A program made the position numbers and the translations under genes. The notes beneath the pieces were generated by a model that was given only the letters and a program-made list of their open reading frames with translations, was not told the DNA's origin and made no database searches. A stretch of 64,000 bases of DNA. Origin: Pohlia nutans. Lineage: Eukaryota > Streptophyta > Bryopsida > Bryales > Mniaceae. Shown here piece by piece: positions 10,724-23,764 of the stretch (positions within the stretch are counted from its first letter, which is position 1; every line of letters begins with the position of its first letter). The stretch lies in NCBI GenBank assembly GCA_022496805.1, contig CM040093.1, forward strand, positions 2,792,501 to 2,856,500. The letters run 5' to 3'.

Positions 10724-13700
10724 ATGAATTCAGCGTTGACGTCATCTGGTGTAGAGCTGTCGAGTGGATTTTTAGGAATTAAGGCTTTATCGAATGGCAG
10801 AAGTCATTTCAATAAATTGCGCGCTGGTTCTGCAAACATCTACAATACACATGTAACGTATCCATTAATTACCTGTTCCGATTCCCGTGGGCGCCGCTTG
10901 CGTCCAGCAGCTGTAGCTGTTGAGAGGGAAACAAAAGTAGGGCAATCGGATCAGGAAGTGCAGAGTGGGTCTGGTAGTGGGTTTGCCGCAGACGGAGCAG
11001 CAAGTGGTGCGGCAAAGATACGCGACTCCGTCTTTCAGGAGCTGAGAAATGTTTCAGTGTACGATTATTCAAACTCTCCAGGCCCTCGAAGTGTTCATAA
11101 TTACATGGAGCAGGTATGGACTGCAACCTTGCATTCACTTTTAGCAATTGGCATTTGAAAATTAAATCTACTATTCAAAGTTATGTTAAAGTTTTGCGCT
11201 CTTAATTTAATTACATGATTAAAGTGTGTTAATGATGGGTCTCAGAAAGATTTCTTAGCAAGGTGTTGGTTTTATTCTCGTGCTCAACGTTGCCTTTTTG
11301 GGACACCCGTATGAAGAGAAGTTGGAAGCTGAAGCAACACTTTCTGAATTGTTCATGGTGTTAGGTCCCATGTTTTCTGACTGATGATGGCCGTCCGCCT
11401 CGATGGTTCTCACCTGTTATTTCCGCCCCACCAGCGGATGCACCGACCCTTTTCTTTCTCCCAGGTGAGAGGCGTTGCTTTCATCATCAGTGCGTTCGGT
11501 GCTTGTTGACATATTAGGGGAACATACTGAAGCATTAGTTCCACTTGTAATCATGTTTTTTTCTTCTTTTTGGGAGTAATTTGTTCTCTTTTGTGTTTTA
11601 CACACCCGCACATTGAGGCCAGTTCTTTTGCACTATGCACGCTCATTGGCTAGAGAGACGAAGCACTGCTGCTTGAAATGCTTGTTACAGTGGCCGTATT
11701 CCAAATGCTCTCCTGGTTTGCAGCTTGTTGTTCAGGAAATTGAGACCCTTACAAAAGCAGAAGATAGAGCTACTTACATTTGTGTCCTTGGTATTTGCAG
11801 GAATGGATGGCACAGGGCTGGGCCTTATCCTGCATTATGAATCCCTTGGCAGGTATGTAATTATGTATATGTTTCATCAACTACATGCATTTATGCAGTA
11901 TCTGTATGCTCCCGATCAGTAAATTAGGAATAGTGGCACGGTTTGAAGTTGCAGCTTACTTACAGTGTGTAATATTTCTTTTGTTGATTCTGAGTATCTG
12001 TGTGACTGGCGGTTACAGATTATTTAAGATTCAATGCCTTCATATCCCAGTTCGAGATCGGACACCTTTTCTAGGTACATGATTTCGATGTTAGAAATAA
12101 CCTTTCATTTTATCAGACCTTTAAAAATTTCACCTCAGCTGTATCTAGTAGAGAGGATTTAATGTGATCATAGGATGTTCGTATGGACCTGTTGGCTGAC
12201 ACGTGAAATTCCAGGTCTTCTCAAGATTGCGGAAGAAGCTGTATTAGCGGAACATACACGTCGTCCAAATTCGCCTATATACCTTATTGGTGATTCTTTT
12301 GGTGGTGCTTTAGCCTTGTCTGTCGCAGCAAGAAACCCTAAGATAGATTTGGTCTTAGTTCTTGCTAATCCAGGTGAGTTGTGAAATTCGATTCACGTAT
12401 TCCCCTCCAGAGATGTAGCTGTAGAGGTGATTCTGTTTTCAATTCCGAGAACTGACCTACGCTGCTATAATTGCTTTCTTCCACCGCTCGTGAATATCCC
12501 ATGCTGCATCCCACGAGTTGAAGTACTAGTTTCACTCATTAAAGATTGATGTCTGCAATTTCATGTTAAAGCTACTCATAGTGGTTCTATTCGCACGATG
12601 TTCAGCCACATCGTTTGACAGGTCCCAGTTGCAGCCTCTCTTTCCTCTGCTACAAGCAACGCCGTCGGAATTGTTCAGTGTTGTACCCTACCTTTTGAGT
12701 TTCATCATGGGTAAGTTTGATCGCACCACTTTAAGAGTAGAAACCGACCTGGCTAAATGTACCCGCTGTCAAACCGAATGGCATTGACTGTTACAGATCT
12801 GATTTTCAGGTGACCCGATAAAAATGGCGGAAGCGAAAGTGAAGGAAGACTCTTCTCCTGCAGAGTGGGCACTGCAGCTGCGTGAATCACTTCTCTCGCT
12901 ATTGCCAACTCTACCGGTACTATGTTCTGAACACAAAGCAGCTTTGTCGATATGACGAATTATTCAGAACACGATTCTGTAGAATGTGTGGAGGTTTGAA
13001 GCAAGTATGCTCAATAAGTGACGTTGTGACATTCTGCATAATATGCTCGCTTCCCAATGTAAGATGGAAACCAAAAATTAATTAAAAGTAGCGCAGACTC
13101 TGGCAGATGTGGTTCCAAAAGACGCACTATTATGGAAGATGAAGCTGCTTCACTCAGCGGCTCTCTACACCAATTCTCGGCTTCATGCTGTCCGTGCCGA
13201 GGTCTTGTTACTAGCGAGGTATGTGACTGTCCGATTCGTAATACTGTGATGTACAATGACTTGATCGCGTAGTGCTGGAACTTTAAAGGCCTTTGATAAG
13301 TAAATTAGTGAGGTTGTTGAACCTGTTAAGTCGAGCATAACTTAGGAAAGGGACCGTGTGTCTAATACATGCACATATTTGCTTTCAGTGGGAAGGATCA
13401 AATGCTGCCGAGTGCAGATGAAGCTAAAAGACTGAGGAAGATTTTGCCGAATTGCCGAACAAGATACTTCAAAGATAGTGGTCACACCCTTTTGCTGGTG
13501 AGGCAGTCTTCTCTAATCTTGTTCAACTCGTGTACACATGCAAAAGTCTCGAGATTCTTCAGTTTTACAAACGCAATATTTTTGGAGAGCTTGGTAATTT
13601 GTGCTATTTGAAAGGGTATTGTTGCATCTGTAGGAAGGTGGACTTAATCTTGCTTCAGTGATAAAGGGTGCTGGTTGTTACCGCCGTGGCCGAACTTGGG

Positions 13701-13857
13701 ACGCAGTTACAGATTTTGTTGTACCCACTCAGGATGAAGTTGATGCCGCGTACAATAAGAATGTAAAGTGAGTAACTCCCTCAGTTTTCCTTTTTGTTTT
13801 GACTTTTCACTGTTTCTGTGTTCCAGTGCTCTTAACTCAATTTTTAATTTGAATTGA
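10724..13857 (+). CDS. PES: Phytyl ester synthase-like protein, alpha/beta-hydrolase half only
   Basis: PES/ELT-family proteins (Arabidopsis PES1 type) make phytyl esters and triacylglycerol in plastids. Ten exons join in phase: 10724-11113, 11365-11464, 11801-11852, 12019-12074, 12215-12373, 12606-12710, 12810-12916, 13097-13218, 13389-13497 and 13634-13767. The first encodes a Ser/Ala/Gly-rich, acid-poor leader typical of a chloroplast transit peptide. The signatures follow in family order: PPRWFSP, LPGMDGTGLGLIL, CLHIPVRDRTPF, the nucleophile motif YLIGDSFGG (Ser about 227), LANPATSF, SGKDQMLPS (Asp about 367) and DSGHTLLL (His about 396). Known members continue with a DAGAT/PlsC-like acyltransferase half, and I find none of it here. 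A last short exon, 13827-13857, would give NALNSIFNLN and a stop, about 454 residues in all. The neighbouring piggyBac gene starts 214 bp further on, so truncation by transposition is plausible. The join points are read by eye. Confidence 0.88.
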
Positions 13858-14070
13858 GGTGGATTATGTTATGCAACTCTCTACCAAGTTTCATATTTTT
13901 AACCCAATATTCAGTCTTTAACTAGAATTATATATTCCGTTGTATGTCGTCCTTGTCAAGTCGTGATTCACTCAAGCTTCTCCACGAACTCACCCAACCA
14001 CGCCAAGAATGCCACCATCTGTCCACCAAACTCACCTTCTAACCCACTTCCTATGGCCACACCTGCAATT

Positions 14071-17000
14071 TCACCGACGATTAGCAACAACAGGAACCCT
14101 AAACCGAGGCTGTGAATGTAAACGAATGAAGCAAGCCCCATCGCATACAAAGATTCCCCCACATCCGCCGCAGAAGCGCCGAGTCCGTGTACCACACATG
14201 ATGCAATAGGCACGGTCATGTGGATGGCCTTCCACGCGATGAAGACCTCTCGGGGCAAAATTCCGAACAGCACCTCGTACGTTGTCAGCTCGTACAAAGG
14301 GCAACACCAAAGCCTCTGCAAGGTTCATCCACCACAATGCATGTGCAAGGACTGGTAGTCCCATCTCACGTTGGTCCTCTGAGTACAACACAAACAAATT
14401 GTCAAGAGTGGAATCAAGGACAAACAGGAACACCCTATGCCACCACTTGTGTGATTGAAGTTGGACGGTGTAGTACTCCCTCTTCTGATCAACTACATCC
14501 ACTCTTCGCATGTTTGACTGGTATTGGAGAAGAATTGGTAATGTTAGATAATCTACTCGTTCACGGCCGATCCACCTTTCTGCAAAGGCCTCCGGGTTAA
14601 TCGGGTTGATTGCTGTGGAGAGCAAGAACATTGGCTTGGAGTCTATCCAACATATGGCGCATATTTTTCTGCTGCGATGCATTCGCACAACAAGGGTCCT
14701 CCGCTCAGGCAATTGGGTCTTAGGGAAGCCAGCTAGTGACGAAGGAAAATCCTTGCGGTTCTTGCGCACAGTACCTGCATTCCCAGCTGACAGTTAGGCT
14801 CCAGTACTGCACAAAATCCAGCATACTCGCACAATCTACAGAAACATGCAGGCAGCGCTCCATCACATGATAGCCGTGCTAAGCATTGCACCATAGGAAA
14901 AACAACCTGTGCTAAGCATTGGGCCATCACATGAACAACCCGTGCTAAGCATTGCACCATGAGAACAACTCCATTCCCACTAAACAAAACTTCATCAGAC
15001 TATCAACATTGAACTCAATGATCCTCTTCCATCCTAGAATTCCTCAAGCCTTGGCTCTGTTCAGGAACTGTAAGCTGCACGGTCTTACCCGAAAATCATG
15101 CTTTCATTGGACGGTACCATCAATTCATGCAATAGCTAAGATACAAGTCAATCAATCTGCACTACATTAAATTTACATCCTTGACGTACAGTTGAAAACT
15201 AAGTGCTGTTACTAGAAAACAGGAAATGAGATTCTAGTTGTGTGTTTGCATTCCATGACCAAACTATAAAGTCTGTGCCAGGTACTTGGACAACAACACT
15301 CTTATAGGAACCCTTGACATTGTCAATATGTTTGCAGTGGGATTACTGGAAGAGGAATTGATAAACAAAATCTTTGATAAAGGATGAACGACAAGGCAAC
15401 AGATAAAAGAAATTGATAAACGAATTTGATAAATAAAATTATGAACGGAAAGGCAACACATAAAAGCCAGCTACATGCAATGAATTCTCCTATTTGAAAA
15501 CTTACCCGTGGTCTAGAAGCCCCGCTGCAAGAGGCTCATGCACAACCGAGGAGATGTGAAGAAATTATCCGTGACCACCACATGCCCTCGCCCTTCCACC
15601 CCCCGTAAACATCTTAGTACAGCCTCCTCACTAATGGAGTCGCCCTCCTCACGCTCGTCGCCCGAGCCCAGATACACGACTGCATTCGTGATGTAGCGAC
15701 TTTAAGATGAAACAAGTGCCCATAGTTTGATGCCAAATTTTGTGGGTTTGGCTTTCATGTACTGCTGAATCGCACAGTATCGCCCTTTATATGGGATCAT
15801 TATCTCGTCAACTGTGACAATTCGCTCGTTGTTGTACAGTGACTGTGCGATGCTCGTGAATCGTTTCAACAGCCATCGCACCTTGCCGATTTTATCGTAT
15901 GCGGGATTGATTGGATCTTGGACAAGCGTGTCATTGTTCACTAAATGAACGCATCGAGTGATCGCTTCGAAATGTTTGCGCGTGAGGGCTCGAGAAATAA
16001 GAGGACAGTTGTAAAATGGCCGAGGACTCGAGTACGTTCGAATCGATGGTTGCTCTTTCAAGCCCATGAGGACAAGAATACCAAACCAACACAACAACTC
16101 TTCTCTGTCAATTGGTTCCCAATCGGTCCGCCCATTTGTAAGGTGAGGATACAGTTGACATGGCTGCCCTGCGTATCTACAAAAAATGGGAACAGCAGGT
16201 TACACATATGGAAAAACAAAAATTAAAAATAAAGCTCTTTCACAACAAATAGGCTATTCTAGGGTTTAGAACCCACCCTTGCAGAGTTGGATTGTAAGCA
16301 CTCAATCTAAAAGTTACAAGAGACGCGGAAACTTTACACGAAATTCAACTAACCTAAGTTACGTTATTGCAAAGGAGACAAAAGAGAAAGACAGAGAAAA
16401 GCAACCAGAGAACGTAACAAAAACCCTAACACGGTCTTTAAAGACCAAGTGGATGCAGCTGGCAAGGAAAGAGCAACAGTGAAGCTGAATCTCAGAGCAC
16501 TAGATGAAAAACCAAAGTAGAAAGTTGGGTTTAGCTACGGCACAAGTCGGTAGCAGTTGGCAATCACATCTCGATCTCGACTCTACGTAGCGCCAATCTG
16601 CAGCTGGGAGTGATAATCCCTTCGCTAAAGAAATGATTGATTCCTAGAGTTCAGTGCCATATATAACAACAACGCAGCTCAAACTCCCAAAAGATTCACA
16701 AGGATTCGAATTCATGGGCCACCGCCACAACGCCCTTGGAGAGAAGACTACTGAAACTACTAAAACTCAAACAGTAGTCTGTATTGTTCTGTGCATAGAA
16801 AGTCGCAATCTAAGCTTAACATACCTAAGCAGATCAATAATCCATTTACGATTATGGACATATTAATGCATGTGAGAATGTCTAGATCTACAGTTTTTAG
16901 ATCGATCCAAGGGCTAACGATCAAGATAAAGATTACGAACAAGTAGTGCACACTAAACAGGTGTAGCATATATACTGCAATGACAAAGGTAAGTAACGCG

Positions 17001-18966
17001 CTTATAATACATTGAGCTTAGTACCGGCCTGCTTGCAAGCTGCAGGTCAAGAACTGCAGGAGTACGATGATCACTGCCAGATTATGATTACTAGCTACAC
17101 GACTAAAAACAGCTTGAACAAATCAAAGAATCCGTCCACTCCTTAACTGAATAATTCACATGTGTCCACTGAGTGGATGATCTAGCTACAATGTCCTCAA
17201 TCGTAGGAAGAGTGAGCCAGCCAACAATGCACACAGACACGATGCAACTCAACTGAGCTAGCAAGGATAACAACACTTGATAATTGTCTACCACTAGAAC
17301 CACATCAACACCACCTTCAAGCATGTAACTACAAAAACATGCCAGGAATGACTTGGTTACACATACGGAAAAACTGTATCACGAGAACCAATGACAAGGG
17401 ACATAGAAAGTACAATGTCAAACAAACAAATTCACCAAGTGAAATGTAATGCTTACCTATTAGTCTCTTGAACAATGTCATCGAGTACTTCATCAGGCCA
17501 AAATCGCCTGAAGTACTCCAGCGGTTCAGTGGCGCTGAGCATCGTTGGGCCCGGTTGTGGGCCGCTGAAATTATCCGTCTCGTGGCTCAACGTGAGATTA
17601 GTCTCTTGCCATTGACTATCTGTGAATATTTCCTCGAAAGTCCAACCCGAGAGGTCTTCATTGGCTGCATAAATACCTAGCTCTTCTTGCGGGTTTTCCA
17701 TCCATGAATCATCATCAGAATTGGAAGATGGCGTACCTACTTGAGTGCCGTCAAAATCATGCCACTCTCCAAGCAAATCTGGGTCGTCTTGGTCTGAAGC
17801 AACGGCACACGGTGAGGCAGCATGTGGTCCTACCCTGGCAGCTCCTTCACTCGTGGTCTCAGCTCCTGTCCCCTCTCCAAAACCCGAGAACTGCTTGGCA
17901 TGGTCGAGCTCGGTATCGCATACTCGCACTTCCCTCTTCCCAATTCCTCCTCCAAAATCAATTGTAAACATCAGTGCGCCATGTATCTCTTGATAGTAAC
18001 GGTTGCAAACAAGTCCCGAGAATTTCTCAAGATCTCCCCAAAGTGTTCGGTCGACGCCAAGGATTTCAAGCGCCACCTTTACATGGACAGGGATCGACTA
18101 CGCTCGATGGTCCACCTTGATGTGTTCGTCAGGTCCATCTATTTCCCGAACAAACCGCCCATCAAGTATTGCAGCTTGTCGCTCCTCGTGGCTTGGTTCC
18201 TTGAATATGCAGTCCCTCTCTCCACAATCATGTGTCCATGACATGTACTCTGCAGCTGGCACTGCATGACATGGAATGTGTGTTCCAGGGAAGAAATCCG
18301 TGAGGCTCCATCGGCAGATCCCAAAGACTCCGTGCCTGGCTTCTGGAAAAAATTGCCTTCTCGGTGGTGTCACCGCTCCACCGTCAAAACTTGCATCATG
18401 GGTGCTGGTAATGTCCAAAACAACCTCTCTTACCAATGCTGGAAAATTGTGTTGGCCTCCGACATTGCTCAAACGTGGACGCAGCTGGATTGGACTCTGA
18501 TCCTCCAATAAAATCGCCGGAGGCTCCCAGCCCTCCGGCATCCCCAAATGGGTGCACGAATAGCCCGTGCACCCCCACGACAACCGCCGCGACCTCCCTG
18601 ACTCCCCATTCCGCCCCGACGCCCTCTGGCGCGTCCTCGTGCAACTGATTCGCGTCCTTCAAGTGGCGCCACGCGCGGCTCCTCCGGCTCTAGCCTCCGG
18701 CGCGCACGTCCTCGCCCTCTTCGTGTCGGAATGCCAACTCCACGGAGAGTGGCGTTTAGTGCCCGGCGATTCAGCACTAGATTCGGCGGGTCTCGGGATA
18801 TGGGAGCCGTCTGCGGGCTGTTTCCAATGTGGAGAACAAACATCTCCTTCCCGCCATGCGGACTCGCAATCTCGTACGCCCAACCCGGTGTTGTCGCCTT
18901 GCCCAATTGCGCACACTCCATGTCGGGCTGGCTCAGCAGGGGGGGATTGTATCCCATGACCGGCAC
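14071..18966 (-). pseudogene. piggyBac-family transposase gene, decayed
   Basis: PiggyBac enzymes cut and paste DNA at TTAA with a DDD RNase-H-like core (DDE_Tnp_1_7). Minus-strand exons: about 18957-17457 (Arg/Gly-rich N-terminus, then EYFRRFWPDEVLDDIVQETN), 16176-15506, and 14774-14071. The 17457/16176 junction recreates ETNRYAGQPCQ, and the 15506/14774 junction recreates TTGTVRKNRKDFP, both family hallmarks. Catalytic Asp candidates are all visible: TVDEIMIPYKGR, VVVTDNFFTS and CWIDSKPM. A VDVVDQKREYY motif and a C-terminal Cys/His cluster (CIMCGTRTRRFCGGCGG) complete the domain set. Lesions: in-frame stops at 18098-18100 (TAG), 15702-15704 (TAA) and 15513-15515 (TAG), plus a frame change near 18580-18600. 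A TTAA followed by CCC at 13899-13905 is a candidate element edge, but I found no matching opposite edge. Confidence 0.88.
14845..14962. repeat. Three-copy minisatellite in the piggyBac intron
   Basis: The unit GTGCTAAGCATTG(CACCAT) occurs three times at about 30-35-bp spacing, separated by ATAGGAAAAACAACC-like spacers. It lies just upstream, on the minus strand, of the last piggyBac exon. Confidence 0.7.
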
Positions 18967-20100
18967 TGGTCACAGACAGACACACAGAATCATAACACGA
19001 AACTAAGTAACTTAATCCGGATCAAGGATTACAATTGCCTTCAATTCCTCACCACCATGACTACTTTGCATGTGCCTGTGACTCACTGACATAATCCAAA
19101 TTGCTCGGCAGCCATGTACACAGACTGAATGTTATGTGTACCATCTAATGAGCACAACTGTTATATGCTCAATGCGATATTCATACAAACAAAGTATCAT
19201 AAAATACCACATTTGATTCACTCAAGCTTTTGTTCGATTGACTGGCCAACCTCTAGAGTCAATACTCTGTTAATTTGGTTTTCGACCTCCATGTGCAGGC
19301 ATTGTTCTTGTGCAACACAACAGTCAGACCTAGCGTGATTGAGCTTTTGTTTTTTTTCCTCATACTGAAGCTCTCTATCATCGTGCTCCACTTGATCATT
19401 GGAATTTGACACTGAGACAAATTGCCGGAAAAAGAAACAAAACTAAGAAGATACATCAAATCAAATCCACATTGCGCACATGAATGAGACTCAGTCTCTG
19501 AAATGATGGCCTAGTGGATGTAGCAACTCGGAGCTGTTGTTTGAGCCAAGATATTGTTTGTCTGCCAGATCTTGCATGTATGTATATATGTGCTTGAGTA
19601 GATCGACGACCCACTCCAAGCACTAGGATTTTAATAATCAGTTGTGGCTACTGTTGTACTGATATTATATGATTTTAAGAGAAATGGTTGAATTAGAGTC
19701 ATTGTGAGACATCAAACGGTTATTTTGAATGAACCATTGTCGAAGGCTTTTTCATTAAGATGCCATACGCTAGTTTTTCTTCCTTAGAAAACGGGATTTC
19801 AATTGTACAAAACTATCCCAGGCATGTTTAATAACTAGAGTACGTAGGTACGGTACCTTGAGAGATTAAATTCATGCTTGTTAATATTTATGCCAAATCC
19901 ACGACATGGGGGAGCAACACATGAAGGAGGTCTACCACTGGAACCACACCAACAAGGAACTCAAGCATGTATCTAAAAAAAACATGGGAATGACCTGAAT
20001 TCTCCACGCCCTCTTGCAAGACCTCTCGGGGCTGGCTCAGCAGGGGGAGATTGCATCCCATGACCGGCACTGGTCACATAGACACACAGACACACGCCAG
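18925..20100. repeat. Duplicated leader/start segment of the piggyBac gene
   Basis: The block GGCTGGCTCAGCAGGGGG, then CCCATGACCGGCACTGGTCA, appears at about 18930-18972 and again at about 20029-20076. A second shared block (TCTACCACT, GAACCACA, CAAGCATGTA) occurs at about 17290-17345 and 19930-19990. On the minus strand both main copies encode the same start-like peptide (PVMGYNPPLLSQP versus PVMGCNLPLLSQP). The segment between is AT-rich and gene-free. Confidence 0.6.
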
Positions 20101-20214
20101 TAAGTAACTTAGAGCCACTTCAAATCGATAACTCATTATTACAGGAATGGAATAGAACAACCACCACTAGCAATTAGGCTATTACTACAAGCCCACAGTC
20201 AGTCGTCATATAAC

Positions 20215-20665
20215 ATATGCATTATCCACTGCTCTTCCTCCTCATGTTTTATAAATTCTCAACCCTATTTAGAGCTAGCAATTTGCTTTTTCAAGTACAA
20301 AACACAGAATGAAAAAAAGGATGTTTGACAGCATGTACTTACTACCAGATCAATTATATGAATGGAGAACACACCCTACTAGTCAGCTTTGAATTCACGT
20401 GAAAAGCGTGATAATCGTGTTTCAAAAACAAAACAGAGAGAAACTGGAAAGAAATTTGAGTATAGAGAGCTACTCACTACAAATGTAAAAAGGACTAGAC
20501 TAGACTAGACTGTGTATTACATCGTATGATATGCATTATCCACTGCTCTTCCTTCTCATGTTTATGATTATGAATATCAACCCTGTTTAGTCATGCTACC
20601 CATTTTTTTTTCAAGTACAGACACACAGAATCATAACACAAAAGAAAAAGGATGTTTTGTCATCA
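20215..20665. repeat. Two-copy tandem duplication, period about 310 bp
   Basis: GCATTATCCACTGCTCTTCC begins at about 20219 and again at about 20531. Both copies continue through TCATGTTT, CAACCCT, TTTAG and TTTTTCAAGTACA to AAAAAGGATGTTT, with indels. No coding sequence is evident. Confidence 0.65.
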
Positions 20666-20950
20666 TCAATATGCATGGATAAGACAAACACCCGTGCCAA
20701 AACTGCGAGCTTTGAATTCCATGAGAATTGTGTTGTTTCGGAGAACCAAGACAGAGGCAGAACAAAATCCGTGCTAAACATGTGAGGCTCACATCGTGAC
20801 TTGATCAACATGAGGGCGTACTCAAGGACGACGCAAGCATAATCGATATATCGATAAACTGATTGGTATATAAGTTCCCGAAACAGCACAATTGTTTCCC
20901 GATCAGTTTCCCGAAACAACACAATCGAAACAACACAATTGCCACGACTG

Positions 20951-21016
20951 ACATTGTGAGTCAGAGCACTTTACATGAATATTCCTGTAAAATGAAGTGC
21001 TCTGACTCACAATGTA
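20951..21016. repeat. 66-bp near-perfect palindrome (hairpin)
   Basis: ACATTGTGAGTCAGAGCACT at 20951 is mirrored by AGTGCTCTGACTCACAATGT ending at 21016, around a loop containing TACATGAATATT. A related copy in the opposite orientation is at 59585-59639. It may be a tiny TA-targeting MITE or the terminal inverted repeat of a larger element. See findings. Confidence 0.8.
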
Positions 21017-22018
21017 AATCGACCCATTCAATTGTACACTGTGTTTGTGGCAACTCTGTCTTCTATCCACAGACAGAATGTCAAAAGTAGCAAACCGGTA
21101 CTATACAGTCATAAAATCTTGGAGTAAGACGTGAGTTGCTTGCCGCGTACAAGATAACGTAACTTAGATCAATTGCATTGCACGGCCGGGCTTTTGCAGG
21201 CTACGGTCACCCAATTGGGGGTTGCAGCTGAGGCACCGCACCCTCTCTTTTGGTCTGCATTGTGTGCAGTTCTGTACATGAGTGTTCCTCAATTAGACTT
21301 TGCCGTTCCCCTTGTCAGTTGCTCCAATTTAGGGTTTTTACATTGTCAGGTGCTCAGCGGCAACGTTTTTTTTTTGGAGCTCCACGTTTTTTTTCTGTTT
21401 TCTGAGGGGATCCCATCACGCGATGGAAAAATTAGCTGAGAGTCGCGACAGGTCCACAAGATGCGCAGATTCTTTGTGTTGTAGGCAATTCGAGGTTTTG
21501 TTGAGGATTGGCGCTGCCTATAAGCACAACGTCTCTTTGCGCACCGGTGAAACAGAGGTGATAGCAAGCCAACGTCGAGGTCACAACGCCATAGCATTCT
21601 GTATCAGGGTGAGTCAACATCACCGTTCTTGAGTGTTTCGCTTTGTTTGCTGCCTTCTTCGTGGAGCGGTGTTTTTTCATTGTTCATTCGCTAGAATCGG
21701 TAGTCCTGTTCTAAACCTAGAATAGATTTTCAAATCCTAGTTTGGGAAGATCGAAATTGGTCGAGCCCTACTTTGGACGCTATAATGTGCATGGTATTGA
21801 TAACCATGTTCCTGTCTGCACTCACGAGCTTGTAAGAAGGGTTTAGGGAGATTAGGCTTCGAATTTTCTAGGTTTTGGATGTCCGCACCTCTATGCAATC
21901 TACTCTTGGATTTTTCGTTCCAAACGAGCAGCCTGCACTTCAAAACGTCTGAGTTTCTTGGATTGAGCGTCTAATGAGCTGATGAAGCTAAAACTTGCAG
22001 GTCGAGAGGCTCACGGTG
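21017..22018 (+). other. Region upstream of the zinc-finger gene; probable 5' leader
   Basis: No recognised domain is present. GCAGGCTACGGTCACCCAA at about 21196 matches the terminus of the TIR family found at 47642 and 58455, so a solitary element end may lie here. A consensus 3' splice site (AACTTGCAG) ends at 22000, just before the ATG at 22019, suggesting an untranslated leader exon further upstream. A TTTTTTTTTGGAGC / TTTTTTTCTG tract lies at about 21368-21395. Confidence 0.35.
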
Positions 22019-23176
22019 ATGGCCAACAGCGGTGATGAGCGATCTGCGCAGGAGAAACGTGCCAGCTCCGAAAAGGTTTTTTTGGAAACCAATCATTTCT
22101 ACACTGTGTCTAGGGACGAATCGGGATCTGATGAGGACACCAAGCTCACGAGTGTGAAAGATGTCCAGGTTTCAATTCAGGCTCTCACGCAGAAGATTTC
22201 AAAGCGGAAACAACCTCCGTCTAAGAGAAGCTTCCAATATTTTGTTGACCGCGGCTTATGGGGCAGTGGGAAAACCGTGAACCAGGTGCGCAATGAGAGG
22301 ATCGTTTCAGAAGAGGACTGTGAGAATTGTTTTGGGGCACCCTTGTCTCGGAAGAAATTCCGCTTCTCGGATTGTACAGACAGTAAGATGCGGGCTAGGG
22401 TTTTGAAGATTTGGCCGCTGATCTATTCCAAGCACACTATGCCACAGAAGTTGACATTGGAATTCACGATGGCGGTGGTTGCTGAAGAACATAAGGGGTG
22501 CCAAATTAATTGGGCAAATTTTGCCGTTGCCAAGCAGGGGGAGCGGCGAGCTAAGTACAAGTCTGCAATTGACGGTTTGGCTCGCAAACGCGCTGAATTG
22601 GAGCAAGTTGAAAGGCTAAAGGATGGAGTAGAAGATGGCGACTCCAAATTGACTCTCTCTGGCACCACTTTGGGTGCCTCGGTCGCGACAACTATGGCGC
22701 CCGTCTCATTCTCTGATGCGTGGACTAAAAAGCTACACATGGAAGTGTCAGAGATGGCAAAGTTAGTCTCCGTGGTCGGAGTGGTTGGCTTCACGGCATT
22801 AGGTGTGTTTTTTTTTCTTGCACTTTGCCTTTTTTGTTCAAATATGTTTGGGCTTAGTGCCTCTTTGTGCAACACACGATTATCCTTGAAGTTCAAAGTT
22901 TAGAGAACCAATCTATTTAACAACCTCGGAATATCATACTGTTTCGGTGTATGCACAAGAATCGTTGTTTCAGATTCAAAATTATTGCAAACTCTCTTCT
23001 TTATTTGCATATTAAACCCTATGCGCTTTTGAGCCTTGAATTCTTTTCAAAGATTCATGGTTTTACAATAACAAGTTTAACGGATCCTGTTGTGAAACAT
23101 ATAATGTAGATGAGACCAGTTTCATATTGCTGGAATGAGTAAAGAACATTGCCTGTGTTGATTAAAACATTAATAA

Positions 23177-23764
23177 TACTCCCTCTGTCCGGAAATGACT
23201 GTCCTAGCTTTTGCCGTGTTTAAACTTAATGCTCAAGCCGTCTCAGTATTAAAAAATGGTCAGTCCTTAATATTAGTATGTAGTTTTTAATCCCTAAGCG
23301 TCCACTGTGGATTTTCAGTAATGTAGGAAAATTGGATCCCCTACGGCAAATCATCTGTTTCTGTGAAAATTACTTCAGTTTGGGATTTGTAACACTGTGG
23401 ATCTTGTAGTATAGAACGAGAGCTTTAAAATGATGTATTGCAATCGTGAAACTGAGTTAAGATTAGAATGTGTCACCCTTGCAAAGATGGCCATATTGGG
23501 CGTTGTAGACGCTTAGTGTTAATCGGTCTCTGTACTTGAAAAACGGTCTGTGCGAGAGTAGTAATAGTCTATCTTTTAGAGTAATTCTTAGTTTTTGAGG
23601 AACTCTCATTATCTGCCTTGTTGAGGGTTGGATGGGGCTCACCTTTGAATTATAGGACAGTTATTGCAAAATAAAATAATGCTGCAAGTGACTGCATGTT
23701 CGTGACTGCATGTTCATGACTGCAACTGACTGCAATTGACTGCATTTTCGGACACAGAGTAGTA
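23177..23764. mobile_element. Stowaway-like MITE in an intron, expanded by a minisatellite
   Basis: The left end TACTCCCTCTGTCCGGAAAT is the well-known plant Stowaway/mariner-type terminus. The inverted right end reads TACTACTCTGTGTCCGAAAA, and TGTCCTA follows in both arms. The right arm is interrupted by about 70 bp of tandem GACTGCA(T/A) units (23685-23745). The TA target duplication is contained in the quoted ends. It lies between exons 1 and 2 of the zinc-cluster gene. Confidence 0.6.

Noticed and set aside
13899..13905. TTAACCC as the proven left edge of the piggyBac element
   Set aside because: The position is attractive, but no inverted partner ending GGGTTAA was found beyond the transposase gene, so it is noted only as a candidate.
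17453..18269. Plus-strand ORFs over 17.5-18.3 kb
   Set aside because: They are shadows of the minus-strand piggyBac exon, whose motifs (EYFRRFWPDEVLDD) decide the strand.
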